Below are positions 39,103-48,966 of a stretch of 64,000 nt of DNA, piece by piece (positions within the stretch are counted from its first letter, which is position 1; each line of letters begins with the position of its first letter). The position numbers and the translations under genes were made by a program. A model generated the notes under the pieces. The model was not told the DNA's origin. It ran no database searches and saw only the letters and a program-made list of their open reading frames with translations. This DNA comes from Actinomycetaceae bacterium (GTDB lineage: Bacteria > Actinomycetota > Actinomycetes > Actinomycetales > Actinomycetaceae): NCBI GenBank assembly GCA_030528145.1, contig JAUMZK010000007.1, positions 21,874 through 85,873 on the forward strand, in the 5' to 3' direction.

Positions 39103-39776
39103 CCTCCTCAGTAACAGATGATTACCTGAAGTTCTTGTACCAGGCGAGCGAAGAGCGCGTCAGCATCAACAAGCTCGCATCTTCTATGGGGGTGGCGCCC
39201 TCTACTGCTTCCGAAAAAATTCAGCGTCTAGCAGCCGACGGGTGGGTGGACCACAAACCGTATCGGGGGGCGAGCCTTACCCCGAAAGGGCGGGCACACG
39301 CCGTGAAAATGGTGCGCAAACACCGGCTCATTGAAACCTTTTTGGTGGAAAAACTGGATTATGACTGGGGGGATGTTCACGACGAAGCCGAAGTTCTTGA
39401 ACACGCTGCTTCAGACCGGTTGATCGACCGCATCGACGCCGCCCTCGGTTATCCACGTCGCGACCCGCACGGGGACCCGATTCCGCGCCCAGATGGTACC
39501 GTCGAGGACGTCAACGCAGTTTTGTTGCGGGACCTACCGGATGGTGGGTGCGGCACCATTTATCGCATCAGTGACGCTGATTCACAAATGCTACGTGACC
39601 TCGTAGACCTTCAGGTGCGACCGGGAGTACCACTGAAAGTACTCACCCGTGGTCGTGCCGGGGTGACAATGGTGCAGGTGGCTGGCGAAGCCGTCCCCTT
39701 AGGTGAAGAAGCCACCTGCGCAATATGGGTCGAAGTCGAAGGCGAAGCCAATTACGAGGACGAACGCGAACGTTAA
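39099..39776 (+). CDS. DtxR/MntR-family metal-dependent transcriptional regulator
   Basis: The 225-residue repressor has an N-terminal winged helix (VSINKLASSMGVAPSTASEKIQRLAADGWV). The metal-binding and dimerisation domain has HRLIETFLVEKLDYDWGDVHDEAEVLEHAASDRLIDRI (seen as KHRLIETFLVEKLDYDW and HDEAEVLEHAASDRL), followed by a GYPRRDPHGDPIP element and a C-terminal FeoA/SH3-like domain. The family senses Fe2+ or Mn2+. GTG 39099 overlaps the VKOR stop (GTGA). Likely targets include iron or manganese transport, perhaps the VIT transporter at 28 kb, but this is inference. Confidence 0.92.
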   Translation: MTSSVTDDYLKFLYQASEERVSINKLASSMGVAPSTASEKIQRLAADGWVDHKPYRGASLTPKGRAHAVKMVRKHRLIETFLVEKLDYDWGDVHDEAEVLEHAASDRLIDRIDAALGYPRRDPHGDPIPRPDGTVEDVNAVLLRDLPDGGCGTIYRISDADSQMLRDLVDLQVRPGVPLKVLTRGRAGVTMVQVAGEAVPLGEEATCAIWVEVEGEANYEDERER

Positions 39777-39779
39777 GAA

Positions 39780-40175
39780 TTAAAGTTCCGCTAACGCCTT
39801 GCGTAACTTTTCGGCTGCTTCCTCTAGTTCGTAGCGGCTTGCCATTTTTGCTTTACCAAGGTCTAACTGACTTTGATTCTGCAAAGGCACCACGTGCAAG
39901 TGCAAATGCCACACATCAAACCCCGCGATAATCAGACCCGCACGTTTGGCATCAAAAGCTTTGATCTGTGCCTGCCCAATTTTTTTCGCAACTTTCATAA
40001 GGTGGGCCAGCAAGTCATCCTTGGCTTGCCAAAAACCGTCAACTTCCTGGCGTGGTACCACCAGCACGTGCCCGGGGGTGATCGGTTCGATAGTCATAAA
40101 CGCAACTGCGGTGTCGTCCTCGTAAACGAAAGTTCCGGGAACTTCCCCCGCCATAATTTTGGTAAAAATGCTCAT
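39780..40175 (-). CDS. HIT-family nucleotide hydrolase/transferase
   Basis: The 131-residue histidine-triad protein has the triad HLHLHVV at residues 90-96 (His90, His92, His94), preceded by [17 protein letters not shown]-branch proteins hydrolyse nucleoside phosphoramidates such as AMP-lysine; the exact substrate is unknown. It converges on the DtxR-family gene, with three bases between the stops. Confidence 0.93.
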   Translation of the reverse strand: MSIFTKIMAGEVPGTFVYEDDTAVAFMTIEPITPGHVLVVPRQEVDGFWQAKDDLLAHLMKVAKKIGQAQIKAFDAKRAGLIIAGFDVWHLHLHVVPLQNQSQLDLGKAKMASRYELEEAAEKLRKALAEL

Positions 40176-40254
40176 GCTGCCAGTCTATGATCTTATGTGC
40201 GGTGGCGGCGCGAAATGCTCTACCATTAGGGGGAAGTATCAAAAAGGAGAGCGA

Positions 40255-43104
40255 ATGAGCACGGGTAACATCCAGCACCGCTACAGTGCGGAACTGGCCG
40301 GACAGATCGAAGCTAAATGGCAAGACCAGTGGGACCGCAGCGTCCAATTTGGTGCCGATAACCCGGTGGGGAATTTGGCAGGACCGCTGGCTGAAAAAGA
40401 TCCGTTCTTCCTTTTGGATATGTTCCCTTACCCCTCCGGCAAAGGACTGCACGTAGGACACCCGCTGGGGTATATTGCCACAGATGTGGTGGCGCGCTAC
40501 CAGCGCATGCGCGGCAAAAACGTGCTTTATACCATGGGCTATGACGCGTTTGGTTTGCCCGCCGAACAGTACGCCATTCAGACCGGGCAGCACCCCCGCA
40601 TCACTACCGAAGAAAACGTGGCCAACATGGAGCGGCAACTGCGGCGCATTGGGTTGTCGCACGACAAGCGCCGCTCTTTTTCCACCACCGACGATGAATA
40701 TGTACGGTGGACGCAGTGGATTTTCCTGCAGATTTTCAATTCTTGGTACGACGAGGACGCCACTAACCCGGAAGGTACGAAGGGGTGCGCTCGTCCTATT
40801 AGTGAGCTGATTCGTCAGTTTGAAAGCGGCACCCGTCAGGTTCCGACCGGCAAGAAATGGTCCGAACTTAGCAAAGTCGAGCAAGCGGAAATAATTGACG
40901 GCTACCGTCTAGCTTATGTTTCTTATGCCCCTGTGAACTGGTGTCCAGGGCTGGGGACTGTCCTCGCAAACGAAGAAGTTACCGCTGACGGACGCTCCGA
41001 ACGCGGCAACTTCCCAGTTTTCAAATCCAAGCTCCGCCAGTGGATGATGCGCATCACCGCCTACGGTACGCGCCTTACCGAAGACCTGGCCACTATCGAC
41101 TGGCCGGACACGGTGCGCTCTATGCAGGAGCACTGGATTGGGCGCTCTAACGGCGCAACTGTGCGCTTCGCCCTCGGAAATGAAACGCTAGAAGTATTTA
41201 CCACCCGCCCCGACACCCTGTTTGGGGCCACGTTCATGGCGGTTGCGCCCGAACACCCCATTTTGGGCGAGGGCGGCAGTAAAGTGCCGCAGAAATGGCC
41301 CTTGGGTACGCGCGCGGCGTGGACTGGTGGCGGCGCAAATCCGCAGGAAGCAGTCGCGAAATACCAGGCAGTGGCTGCGGCGAAAACTGACGAGGAACGC
41401 GCCGAGGGACAAAAGACCGGCGTGTTCTCGGGGCTGTTTGCCACCAATCCGGTTACCGGGGGGCAGGTGCCCGTATTCGTTGCCGATTACGTGCTGTGGG
41501 GGTACGGAACCGGCGCAATTATGGCGGTGCCGGCACACGACGAACGCGACTATGCGTTTGCGAAAGAATTCGACATAGACATTGTTACCACTATTACTCC
41601 GGCGCCAGACCACGACATTGCCGAAGCGGCGTGGGTGGGCGACGGTGTCCTTGTCAATTCAGCCAACGAAAACATTGACCTGAACGGTATGGACAAAGCG
41701 GGCGCGATAGCGAAAATGACCGCGTGGCTGGAAGAAACCGGGCACGGTAAAGCCACTACTAACTACCGTTTGCGCGACTGGCTGTTTAGCCGCCAACGTT
41801 ACTGGGGTGAACCTTTCCCAGTGGTTTATTCACAGGACGGACGCGTCCACGCCCTCCCAGAGGACATGTTGCCCGTAACCTTGCCTAAGCTAGACAACTT
41901 CAACCCGCGCACCTTCGATCCCGAGGACGCCACTTCAGAGCCGGAACCGCCACTGGGGCGCGCGCGCGACTGGCTGAACGTGGACCTTGACTTAGGGGAA
42001 GGAAAACAGACTTATACTCGCGATTCCAACACCATGCCGAATTGGGCGGGATCGTGCTGGTATGAAATTCGTTACGCTGACCCGCGAAACGACCAGGCGT
42101 TTATCGACCCGGAAAACGAAAAATACTGGATGGGACCGCGAACTGTTGGTGGCAGTGGGGGAGTCGACCTATATGTGGGTGGGGTGGAACATGCGGTGTT
42201 GCACCTGCTGTATGCGCGTTTTTGGCATAAAGTGCTGTTCGATTTGGGGTATTTGAGCAGCTGCGAACCTTTCCATAAGCTGTTCAACCAGGGCTATGTG
42301 CAAGCTTACGCTTACACCGATGGGCGCGGACAGTACGTGCCTGCCGAGGACGTGCAAGGCGATGAGGAAAACGGCTTCAGTTACCAGGGACAACCCGTCA
42401 ACCGCGAGTACGGCAAAATGGGTAAGTCTTTGAAGAACATTGTTACCCCTGACGAGATGTGTGAAACGTATGGGGCGGACACTTTCCGCGTCTACGAAAT
42501 GTCTATGGGTCCCTTGGACATGTCCCGTCCTTGGGAGACGCGCGCGGTGGTGGGCTCCCAGCGGTTCTTGCAGCGGCTGTGGCGCAATGTGGTGGACGAA
42601 AATACGGGTGAATTGGTTATCACTGAGGACGCCCCCGAGCTGCCTACCTCCAAGCTGGTGGCGCGCACTATTGCTGCGGTTACCGAAGAATACAACCACA
42701 TGCGTATTAATACGGCAATTGCAAAAATGATTGTGCTGAACAACCATTTGACGTCTTTGCCGCAGGCGCCCCGCAGTGCAGTGGAATCACTGGTGCTCAT
42801 GTTGGCGCCCGTTGCCCCGCACATTTGTGAGGAATTGTGGGCGCGTCTGGGGCATGCGCAATCATTGGCGCGCGAGTCTTTCCCGCAGGTGAGCGATCCG
42901 CAGTTACTGGAAGAAGACGAAGTTACTTGCGTCATTCAGGTGCAGGGCAAGGTGAAGGCGCGCATCCAGGTGTCGCCCAATATTGCCGAGGACGACTTGC
43001 TGGCTGCGGCTTTGCAGGTTCCGGTGGTGCAGTCGCTGCTGGGTGGGGGCGAACCTAAACGCGTGATTGTGCGCGTCCCGAAGTTGGTGAACGTAGTTAT
43101 CTAG
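40255..43104 (+). CDS. leuS: Leucyl-tRNA synthetase
   Basis: The 949-residue class I synthetase carries an editing domain. The HIGH motif is HVGH at 66-69 in [16 protein letters not shown]. The CP1 editing domain includes [19 protein letters not shown] (seen as [13 protein letters not shown]). The KMSKS loop has the actinobacterial form KMGKS at 721-725. ATG 40255 follows AAAAAGGAGAGCGA; the frame runs further upstream without support. Its stop overlaps the convergent RDD gene by four bases. Confidence 0.97.
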   Translation: MSTGNIQHRYSAELAGQIEAKWQDQWDRSVQFGADNPVGNLAGPLAEKDPFFLLDMFPYPSGKGLHVGHPLGYIATDVVARYQRMRGKNVLYTMGYDAFGLPAEQYAIQTGQHPRITTEENVANMERQLRRIGLSHDKRRSFSTTDDEYVRWTQWIFLQIFNSWYDEDATNPEGTKGCARPISELIRQFESGTRQVPTGKKWSELSKVEQAEIIDGYRLAYVSYAPVNWCPGLGTVLANEEVTADGRSERGNFPVFKSKLRQWMMRITAYGTRLTEDLATIDWPDTVRSMQEHWIGRSNGATVRFALGNETLEVFTTRPDTLFGATFMAVAPEHPILGEGGSKVPQKWPLGTRAAWTGGGANPQEAVAKYQAVAAAKTDEERAEGQKTGVFSGLFATNPVTGGQVPVFVADYVLWGYGTGAIMAVPAHDERDYAFAKEFDIDIVTTITPAPDHDIAEAAWVGDGVLVNSANENIDLNGMDKAGAIAKMTAWLEETGHGKATTNYRLRDWLFSRQRYWGEPFPVVYSQDGRVHALPEDMLPVTLPKLDNFNPRTFDPEDATSEPEPPLGRARDWLNVDLDLGEGKQTYTRDSNTMPNWAGSCWYEIRYADPRNDQAFIDPENEKYWMGPRTVGGSGGVDLYVGGVEHAVLHLLYARFWHKVLFDLGYLSSCEPFHKLFNQGYVQAYAYTDGRGQYVPAEDVQGDEENGFSYQGQPVNREYGKMGKSLKNIVTPDEMCETYGADTFRVYEMSMGPLDMSRPWETRAVVGSQRFLQRLWRNVVDENTGELVITEDAPELPTSKLVARTIAAVTEEYNHMRINTAIAKMIVLNNHLTSLPQAPRSAVESLVLMLAPVAPHICEELWARLGHAQSLARESFPQVSDPQLLEEDEVTCVIQVQGKVKARIQVSPNIAEDDLLAAALQVPVVQSLLGGGEPKRVIVRVPKLVNVVI

Positions 43105-43919
43105 TTTTCTTCTGGCGTAGCATCGGGCGGGAACAGCGCCGAACGCAGCTTTTCCTCGCGTTCGAGGCGAACCGTTGCCCGCCTGGTGCGCTCTGCCAAG
43201 AAGGACGCTATCAAAACCAGGTCTGGCACTCCTTCTGGTGGGGGTGGCAGAACGTGGTTGCGAATTTGTTTGGCGTATTCGGTGGCGCGCATCGTCCTCG
43301 TCTGTAATGACAGTTTGTTTTGCCGTTCAAAAAAGCTGCGCATAGACATGGCGGTGGGACCCGAGATGCCGGTAATATCGGCGTTTTGCGCCCACCCAAG
43401 CAGTGCCGGTGGGGCCTGTACTGGGCGCGGCAAAACCAGGGGTACGCGTTCTGTGATTACGTGCGTTCCTGCAGCTAAGTCGCCAAAGCGTTGCGATTTG
43501 TGTGTGAACATGACCAAGGCAGTGGCTATCCCGCCTGCACATATCCAAATTTCAAACAGCCCCATAAGCCACCTGGTGAAACTGTGACGCCACACAATGG
43601 GACCGTTGTCTGCGCGCACGACCCGCATTCCCATCACAATTTTGCCCAGTGACCTGCCGTGCGTCAGGGCTTCCACAGTAGTGGGAATAAACAGCATCAG
43701 GGAGGCACTAATAATTATGAGAATACCGCGCGCAACGGCCGTGCTGGGAATTGCCGGAAAAAACCACACAATTAAACCGAAAGTGACCAGCAGAAAACTG
43801 TAATAAATTACCATGTCGAGGGCGCCCGCACCGACCCGTTGTAAAGGACCAGCAGGCGGCAGGTCCATAGCAACGCCTTCGCCGGAAATATAGTCGGTAC
43901 TCGTCAGTTCACTACTCAC
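43101..43919 (-). CDS. RDD-family membrane protein
   Basis: The 272-residue protein has an RDD domain with about four membrane segments (roughly 20-130): [40 protein letters not shown] and [12 protein letters not shown] Arg/Lys-rich cytoplasmic tail follows. RDD proteins may be transporters or membrane scaffolds. GTG 43919 is chosen because relatives start with a GEAVALDL-like stretch, seen here as [12 protein letters not shown]; there is no ribosome binding site, so it may be leaderless. ATG 43868, after GAAGG, is the alternative. Only 31 bases separate it from the divergent SpoIIM-like gene. Confidence 0.85.
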   Translation of the reverse strand: MSSELTSTDYISGEGVAMDLPPAGPLQRVGAGALDMVIYYSFLLVTFGLIVWFFPAIPSTAVARGILIIISASLMLFIPTTVEALTHGRSLGKIVMGMRVVRADNGPIVWRHSFTRWLMGLFEIWICAGGIATALVMFTHKSQRFGDLAAGTHVITERVPLVLPRPVQAPPALLGWAQNADITGISGPTAMSMRSFFERQNKLSLQTRTMRATEYAKQIRNHVLPPPPEGVPDLVLIASFLAERTRRATVRLEREEKLRSALFPPDATPEEN

Positions 43920-43950
43920 CTTGTTTAGTCTACCGGGTAAACTTGAGAGC

Positions 43951-44946
43951 ATGGATTTGGAAGCATTTACCCACGCTAAAGGACCAACGTGGCGACAATT
44001 GGAACGGCTCACAAAAAAACGTAAACTGTCGGCTACAGAATCTGAAGTAATGTTGGATGTGTACTTGCAAACTGGTATTCATCTATCAAATTTGCGTTCT
44101 AATGCTCCCGATCCCACGTTAGTTATGGCGTTGTCGTCCCTATTGGCAAGAGCTCGCCGCAAGATGGCTCTCTCTCAGTCTTCGTCTTGGCACGCATTCG
44201 CGGGCTTTTGGCTGTATTCTCTGCCTGCCGCGTTGTATCGTTTGCGCTGGTGGTGGGGTATAGTCGCCATAGTTAACGTGTTATTTATAGCGGGATTTGC
44301 CACCTGGCTGCACATGTATCCCGAAAACGAGTCGCTGTTGGGTTCACAGCGAGTAATTGAGCACTTAGTGGAACACGACTTCGAGGACTACTATCACCAG
44401 GCCGCTGCCGCCGATTTTTCTTTCCAAGTGTGGACTAATAATGCCTTTTTGGCACTGCAATGCATTGCTTTCGGAATAGCTGGTTTCCCCATTTTCAAAT
44501 TACTTTTCAGCAATTCTCTAAATGTGGGTCTTTCCGGCGGAGTTATGTGGAACCACGGCGGTGGATTGAAATTCTTGGGTCTTATTTTGCCGCACGGACT
44601 ATTGGAACTAACGGCCGTGTTCGTTGCGGCGGGCGCGGGGCTGGCATTGGCGTGGTCGTGGATTTATCCGACACAGAAAACTCGTTTGGCGGCGCTGGGT
44701 AATATGGGGCGCACAGTGGTGGGCGTGGGCACTGGGCTCATCGTCATTTTGGGTATTTCGGGGCTAATTGAGGGGTTTGTGACTCCTTCGCCACTGCCCA
44801 GTTGGTCGCGGGTTGCCATTGGTGTTTTGGCCGAGGGCGCCTTCTTGCTTTACGCCCTTGGCTTAGGGAAAGCGGCTTACTACAGTGGGCACGATGGGGA
44901 CATAGACCAGCGCTACCGCATGGACGAGACCGTAACAGTGTACTGA
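43951..44946 (+). CDS. Stage II sporulation protein M (DUF95) family membrane protein
   Basis: The 331-residue membrane protein starts MDLEAFTHAKGPTWRQLERL, a typical opening of SpoIIM-like proteins. A helical N-terminal region (1-95) is followed by about six membrane segments with NNAFLALQCIAFGI, GLILPHGLLELTAVFVAAGAGL, the signature P-H-G-x-x-E. In non-sporulating actinobacteria it always travels with RDD, DUF58 and MoxR genes; its function is unknown. It is divergent from RDD and convergent with DUF58. Confidence 0.88.
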   Translation: MDLEAFTHAKGPTWRQLERLTKKRKLSATESEVMLDVYLQTGIHLSNLRSNAPDPTLVMALSSLLARARRKMALSQSSSWHAFAGFWLYSLPAALYRLRWWWGIVAIVNVLFIAGFATWLHMYPENESLLGSQRVIEHLVEHDFEDYYHQAAAADFSFQVWTNNAFLALQCIAFGIAGFPIFKLLFSNSLNVGLSGGVMWNHGGGLKFLGLILPHGLLELTAVFVAAGAGLALAWSWIYPTQKTRLAALGNMGRTVVGVGTGLIVILGISGLIEGFVTPSPLPSWSRVAIGVLAEGAFLLYALGLGKAAYYSGHDGDIDQRYRMDETVTVY

Positions 44947-45007
44947 AGCGGCGTCCTCGTAATTACCAACCATTTAGTAATAAAAGCTGGCGCCTATCTG
45001 CTTAGGT

Positions 45008-46285
45008 TTATAGTTTTCCACGAGCTTTCAAATTTAAATAGTGGTCTGTCAAGTCAGAGGCTAAATTAGCGGATTCGACTATGGAAACACCCATACCGGA
45101 TAAAGCTTTGCGGGTTTTCGCAATGCGCTGTTTCATGTGGGCGTGGGCAGCAGCCACATAAGCGTCACTTTCGTGTTCCAGCGAAATACTATCTAGGGAA
45201 GTATCTTTTACAGAGGCAATAACCACATGGTGCTTTGTAGTCATATATTTTAGTGCCGACAGCATGGATTCAGCCACGGTTGTGGGATCCAAATGCGTCA
45301 ATAAAACCAGTAATGACAGTTTGCGTCCTATGCGGGTAGTTTCCGCAGTTAGGCGCGCCCAGTCAGCTTCTACTAAATGTGGCTCCAAGTCCACCATTGC
45401 TTTGGAAAACCGCGCTAATGTGGTGGTGGGACCGGGTCGTAACACGCTACTTTCTAAAGTGGTAGAACCCGCCAGTAGGCTCACGTGGTCGCCAGCTTTC
45501 GCCGCTACTGCGCCCAGCAAAAGTGCCGCATCCATTTGCATTTCTAAACGCGTGGTGTCGCCAACCCGGGCTGCGCAAGTACGTGAAGTGTCCATAATGA
45601 TGGCAATTTGGCGATCCCGTTCCGGGCGCCATGTGCGGACCACAAGGTCGTTGCTGCGAGCGCTCGCACGCCAGTCGACTGAACGAACATCGTCCCCATC
45701 TACCCATTCACGTAAGGAATCGAATTCTGTGCCTTGACCGCGAATGTTCGCAATCGCCCTCCCCGTAATTAACTGAAGTTTTTGCAGTTTGCCGGGCAGG
45801 AGACGCCGCGAAGGAAACTCGGGTAATACTGAAAAAACGGTGGGCAGATCGAAGCTGACCTGGCGTCCTGCCAAGCGCAATGGTCCCCATGACCGGATGG
45901 TTATCAGGTCAGAACGCATATTTCCGCGCCTGCTAGTATGCAGCTTAGTAGTAACCTTGACCGGAACTTGCGCGGGTAACACGATGCGATGGCGGTTGTT
46001 TACTGCCCCCGCGCTGGGTTGCCAGGCGTCGCGCACCTGCCCTCGCAACTTGCGCCGGCCCCTATAGGTCAGTGTCAAAACCGATTCGGTTACTGCTTGG
46101 GCGCGAACGGCTTTAACTTCTTTTCGCGAAATATCGACTTTGGTGGGATTTGGTGCCAAACAATAGTCCACGAAGGTAACCAGCAAAACTAGGGCTATCC
46201 AGATGTAGGCAAAAGGTAGCCACCCGGTAACTGCCAAAATGGGAATACCGGCAATAATCAGGAAGGCGGGTAGTAGCGAAATCAT
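45008..46285 (-). CDS. DUF58 (von Willebrand-like) protein
   Basis: The 425-residue protein has two N-terminal membrane segments (about 5-40) and the DUF58 core GTEFDSLREWVDGDDVRSVDWRASARSNDLVVR (seen as FDSLREWVDGDDVRSVDW and ASARSNDLVVRTW). A vWA-like fold follows, with IAIIMDTSRTCAAR in place of a MIDAS site. DUF58 proteins are usual partners of MoxR ATPases. Its ATG overlaps the MoxR stop by four bases. Last gene of a five-gene coupled run. Confidence 0.92.
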   Translation of the reverse strand: MISLLPAFLIIAGIPILAVTGWLPFAYIWIALVLLVTFVDYCLAPNPTKVDISRKEVKAVRAQAVTESVLTLTYRGRRKLRGQVRDAWQPSAGAVNNRHRIVLPAQVPVKVTTKLHTSRRGNMRSDLITIRSWGPLRLAGRQVSFDLPTVFSVLPEFPSRRLLPGKLQKLQLITGRAIANIRGQGTEFDSLREWVDGDDVRSVDWRASARSNDLVVRTWRPERDRQIAIIMDTSRTCAARVGDTTRLEMQMDAALLLGAVAAKAGDHVSLLAGSTTLESSVLRPGPTTTLARFSKAMVDLEPHLVEADWARLTAETTRIGRKLSLLVLLTHLDPTTVAESMLSALKYMTTKHHVVIASVKDTSLDSISLEHESDAYVAAAHAHMKQRIAKTRKALSGMGVSIVESANLASDLTDHYLNLKARGKL

Positions 46286-47232
46286 CGCGGAACCGGTACA
46301 GATTCGAGAGCGCTGGACAGCACCGAGGCAGCAGAGATGCCTTCCAATTCGGCTTCTGGGCGCAATACCAGACGGTGAGCGACCGTCGGTTGCGCCATTA
46401 TTTTCACGTCATCTGGAGTGACGAAAGTGGTGCCATTTAGCCATGCCCACGCCCGTGCTGACGCCATCAAAGCTACCGCCGCACGTGGGGACATGCCCAA
46501 AGATAACGAGGGCGCCTGGCGGGTAGCGCGCGCAATGTCCACAATATATGTCGCAATTTCGGGGGCAACTTGGATGCTTTGCAATGCCGAGATGCCCTGG
46601 ATAATATCGTTCGCGCTTGCTACCGGATTAACTTCCGCCAAAGTGTCGGGGTTAAATCCGCGTTCGTGACGCATCATAATTTCTATTTCGCCCTCGCGGG
46701 AAGGAGCTGCCATGATTGCTTTGAGTTGGAAGCGATCCAGTTGGGCTTCCGGCAGCATATAGGTGCCTTCTTGTTCGATAGGGTTTTGAGTTGCTGCCAC
46801 CATAAAAGGATCTTCGAGTGGCATAGCTACCCCGCCCACACTGACCTGGCGTTCTGCCATCGCTTCCAGAAGGGCCGCCTGAGTTTTGGGGGGAGTCCGG
46901 TTTATTTCGTCAGCCAATAACAGATTGGTAAAGATCGGTCCGGGACGGAACACAAAATCTTTTTTCTCTTGGTCGAAAATGTGTGAGCCGGTAACGTCGC
47001 CGGGCATAAGGTCGGGGGTGAACTGGATGCGCGCGGTTTCCACGCTCAATGCCCGTGACAAGGCGCGAATTAGCAGAGTTTTCCCCGTTCCGGGTACGCC
47101 TTCTAAGAGCACGTGACCACGTGTAAGCAAACCTATAAGGAGGGCGGTAGTGGCGCCCTCTTGACCGACTACGGCTTTGGCGACCTCGTCACGCACCCGT
47201 ATGAATGCGTCTAAAGCCTGGTTATCCGACAT
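46282..47232 (-). CDS. MoxR-family AAA+ ATPase
   Basis: The 316-residue chaperone-like AAA+ ATPase has Walker A GVPGTGKT at 45-52, Walker B LLLADEINR (DE at 108-109), PPKTQAALLEAM and a sensor-2 region. MoxR proteins help mature or activate protein complexes, typically with vWA or DUF58 partners such as the next gene. The start overlaps the DUF4350 gene by 11 bases. Confidence 0.95.
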   Translation of the reverse strand: MSDNQALDAFIRVRDEVAKAVVGQEGATTALLIGLLTRGHVLLEGVPGTGKTLLIRALSRALSVETARIQFTPDLMPGDVTGSHIFDQEKKDFVFRPGPIFTNLLLADEINRTPPKTQAALLEAMAERQVSVGGVAMPLEDPFMVAATQNPIEQEGTYMLPEAQLDRFQLKAIMAAPSREGEIEIMMRHERGFNPDTLAEVNPVASANDIIQGISALQSIQVAPEIATYIVDIARATRQAPSLSLGMSPRAAVALMASARAWAWLNGTTFVTPDDVKIMAQPTVAHRLVLRPEAELEGISAASVLSSALESVPVPR

Positions 47233-48376
47233 TGTCAGTTACCTCCTGTTGCAGTTTTTTGAGGGCGGTGGCGCCTTTTAGTAAGTCAGTTTCTTCGTAT
47301 AAGACAAAGTGAATTTCTTGTTCGTTCAAATGCGAATAGTTGGAAATTATTGTTACCAGATTATTTGCGCCTGTTGGCAGCGACAGCAATTTCTCTAATT
47401 CTGTCCGCGTCTGGGCTTGCAATTTGCCCAACGCGCGTTTGCGGTCACCGCTCTTTTCGTAGAGGGCGCCCAGGGACTTGGTAGTTTCGGTTGCTTTCAC
47501 GACTACTGGCAGTGGTTCTTTCGCTAACCTGCCAAATCGACGACCCTTAGCGAGTAAGAACAAAACTATACCTACTTCCGCTAATAATAATGCTTGCGGG
47601 TACCACTGCGGCCACAGTGATTTCTCTTCGTCGACCGTGGTTATTGTGGCGGCACTGGAAGGGACGTACCAAATCAGAGTGGGGTGGGCGCTAAGTAAGC
47701 TGAGGGCGGCAGCCGCGTTATCGTCCTCGGCAATTGTAGAATTCTGGAAAATCAGCCCCGATGCAACCACGATAGTTTCAGGTGTGCCTGAACTTGCGGG
47801 TCTGTATACAGCACCCGCAAGACCGTAACCATCGTCTAAACACGGGATATAGGGGATTTTTAGTGCCGTGTCAGGCGAAAAAGCCCAGTCGTTGGGCGAA
47901 GTTTTCTTGGCTTTACCAAAAACGGTGTGGGGACAAGCAGCTTTTGCTGCTACCGCACCACCCACGGGAACAACATCTAAATTTAGCCCATTGGATTCCA
48001 AGGCAGGGGTGTCCAAATTGGCGTAAACCAATCTATCTACTTGTTTTACAAGGTGCGGAATTATGTGGCTATGTCCATTTCCGTAATAATATGAATTTCC
48101 CGTAAAAAATAAAGTTTTCTTACCTGGCTTTTCGACAAGTTCTTTCAGCTGGGATTCATTGTGTGCGATCTGAATCGATATTCCGTGGCGCGCCAAAACA
48201 ACAGCAAGTGCTTTAGCTCCCGGGGGGTGGGGATTTTCTGGATCGAGCTCTGAAACGTGGTTGGAAGGCCAAATGATGTAGGTTAAAATTAGCGAACATA
48301 CCACTAATAGCGTTCCCCAGGCAGCCCATGATTTAAGCAATTTTTTGGGGGTAAGTGAGGCAATGCGGGCTGTCAT
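47222..48376 (-). CDS. DUF4350 membrane protein
   Basis: The 384-residue protein has one N-terminal membrane segment (about 16-34), a DUF4350 extracytoplasmic domain (LAVVLARHGISIQIAHNESQ, then SGLIFQNSTIAEDDNAAAALSLL), and a second membrane segment near 264-281. A cytoplasmic tail follows. DUF4350 resembles a glutamine-amidotransferase-like or GldG-type fold; no enzyme activity is proven. ATG overlaps the DUF4129 stop by four bases. Confidence 0.85.
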   Translation of the reverse strand: MTARIASLTPKKLLKSWAAWGTLLVVCSLILTYIIWPSNHVSELDPENPHPPGAKALAVVLARHGISIQIAHNESQLKELVEKPGKKTLFFTGNSYYYGNGHSHIIPHLVKQVDRLVYANLDTPALESNGLNLDVVPVGGAVAAKAACPHTVFGKAKKTSPNDWAFSPDTALKIPYIPCLDDGYGLAGAVYRPASSGTPETIVVASGLIFQNSTIAEDDNAAAALSLLSAHPTLIWYVPSSAATITTVDEEKSLWPQWYPQALLLAEVGIVLFLLAKGRRFGRLAKEPLPVVVKATETTKSLGALYEKSGDRKRALGKLQAQTRTELEKLLSLPTGANNLVTIISNYSHLNEQEIHFVLYEETDLLKGATALKKLQQEVTDNVG

Positions 48377-48966
48377 TTGAACATCTCCGATACCGTATCA
48401 CCAATTTTTATCACACGAGAAGAATCTGCCGCAGTGGCGCTGACGTCTTCGGTGTACGCGCACCTATTGAAGAGGGCGGCTGCCCACTTTAACTCGGCGG
48501 CTATATTTGGTATTTGCGCAGATAATTTGAGCGCAAATTCGGTTGCCGTCATGCCTTGCGGAATACGGATAATATCCTTTTCTTTTGCGATGGCAACGAC
48601 GTAGCGGTAACCCAAAATAAAAGCTTGGTCGGGGTCTGTAGATGCTGCATTTATAGCTTCATCACGGTATTGTGCGGCTGCTTTTTCTGGAATAATAAAG
48701 GCGGTCTGTGTGGTTTGCCGCAGTCGTTTATTGAACCGTACCCGCAGTAAAAGCCCGATGATTACAAACAGCAGTACTACCACCACGATAACGCCCACGA
48801 TAAAGCGGGCACCGTCCTCGAGTCCGCGTACACCAAATATAAATCCCAGTAGTTTTTGTAAAAGTTTTTGCGCAAATTCTAAGGGATCAAAGTAGTCAGG
48901 TTTTAACAGCTCGACAAATAGTTCGTGCTGTGCTTGCTGTGGATCGGGGTCGTACGAAAGAAACAT
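48373..48966 (-). CDS. DUF4129 membrane protein
   Basis: The 197-residue protein has one membrane segment near 56-78 and a C-terminal DUF4129 domain (about 95-185) with RIPQGMTATEFALKLS. The family occurs with transglutaminase-like or MoxR-DUF58 genes, and its role is unknown. Its start shares one base with the stop of the upstream gene. Confidence 0.85.
   Translation of the reverse strand: MFLSYDPDPQQAQHELFVELLKPDYFDPLEFAQKLLQKLLGFIFGVRGLEDGARFIVGVIVVVVLLFVIIGLLLRVRFNKRLRQTTQTAFIIPEKAAAQYRDEAINAASTDPDQAFILGYRYVVAIAKEKDIIRIPQGMTATEFALKLSAQIPNIAAELKWAAALFNRCAYTEDVSATAADSSRVIKIGDTVSEMFK

Noticed and set aside
40176..40254. Promoter or riboswitch in the HIT-leuS divergent spacer
   Set aside because: No convincing -35/-10 pair or conserved aptamer pattern could be made out by eye.
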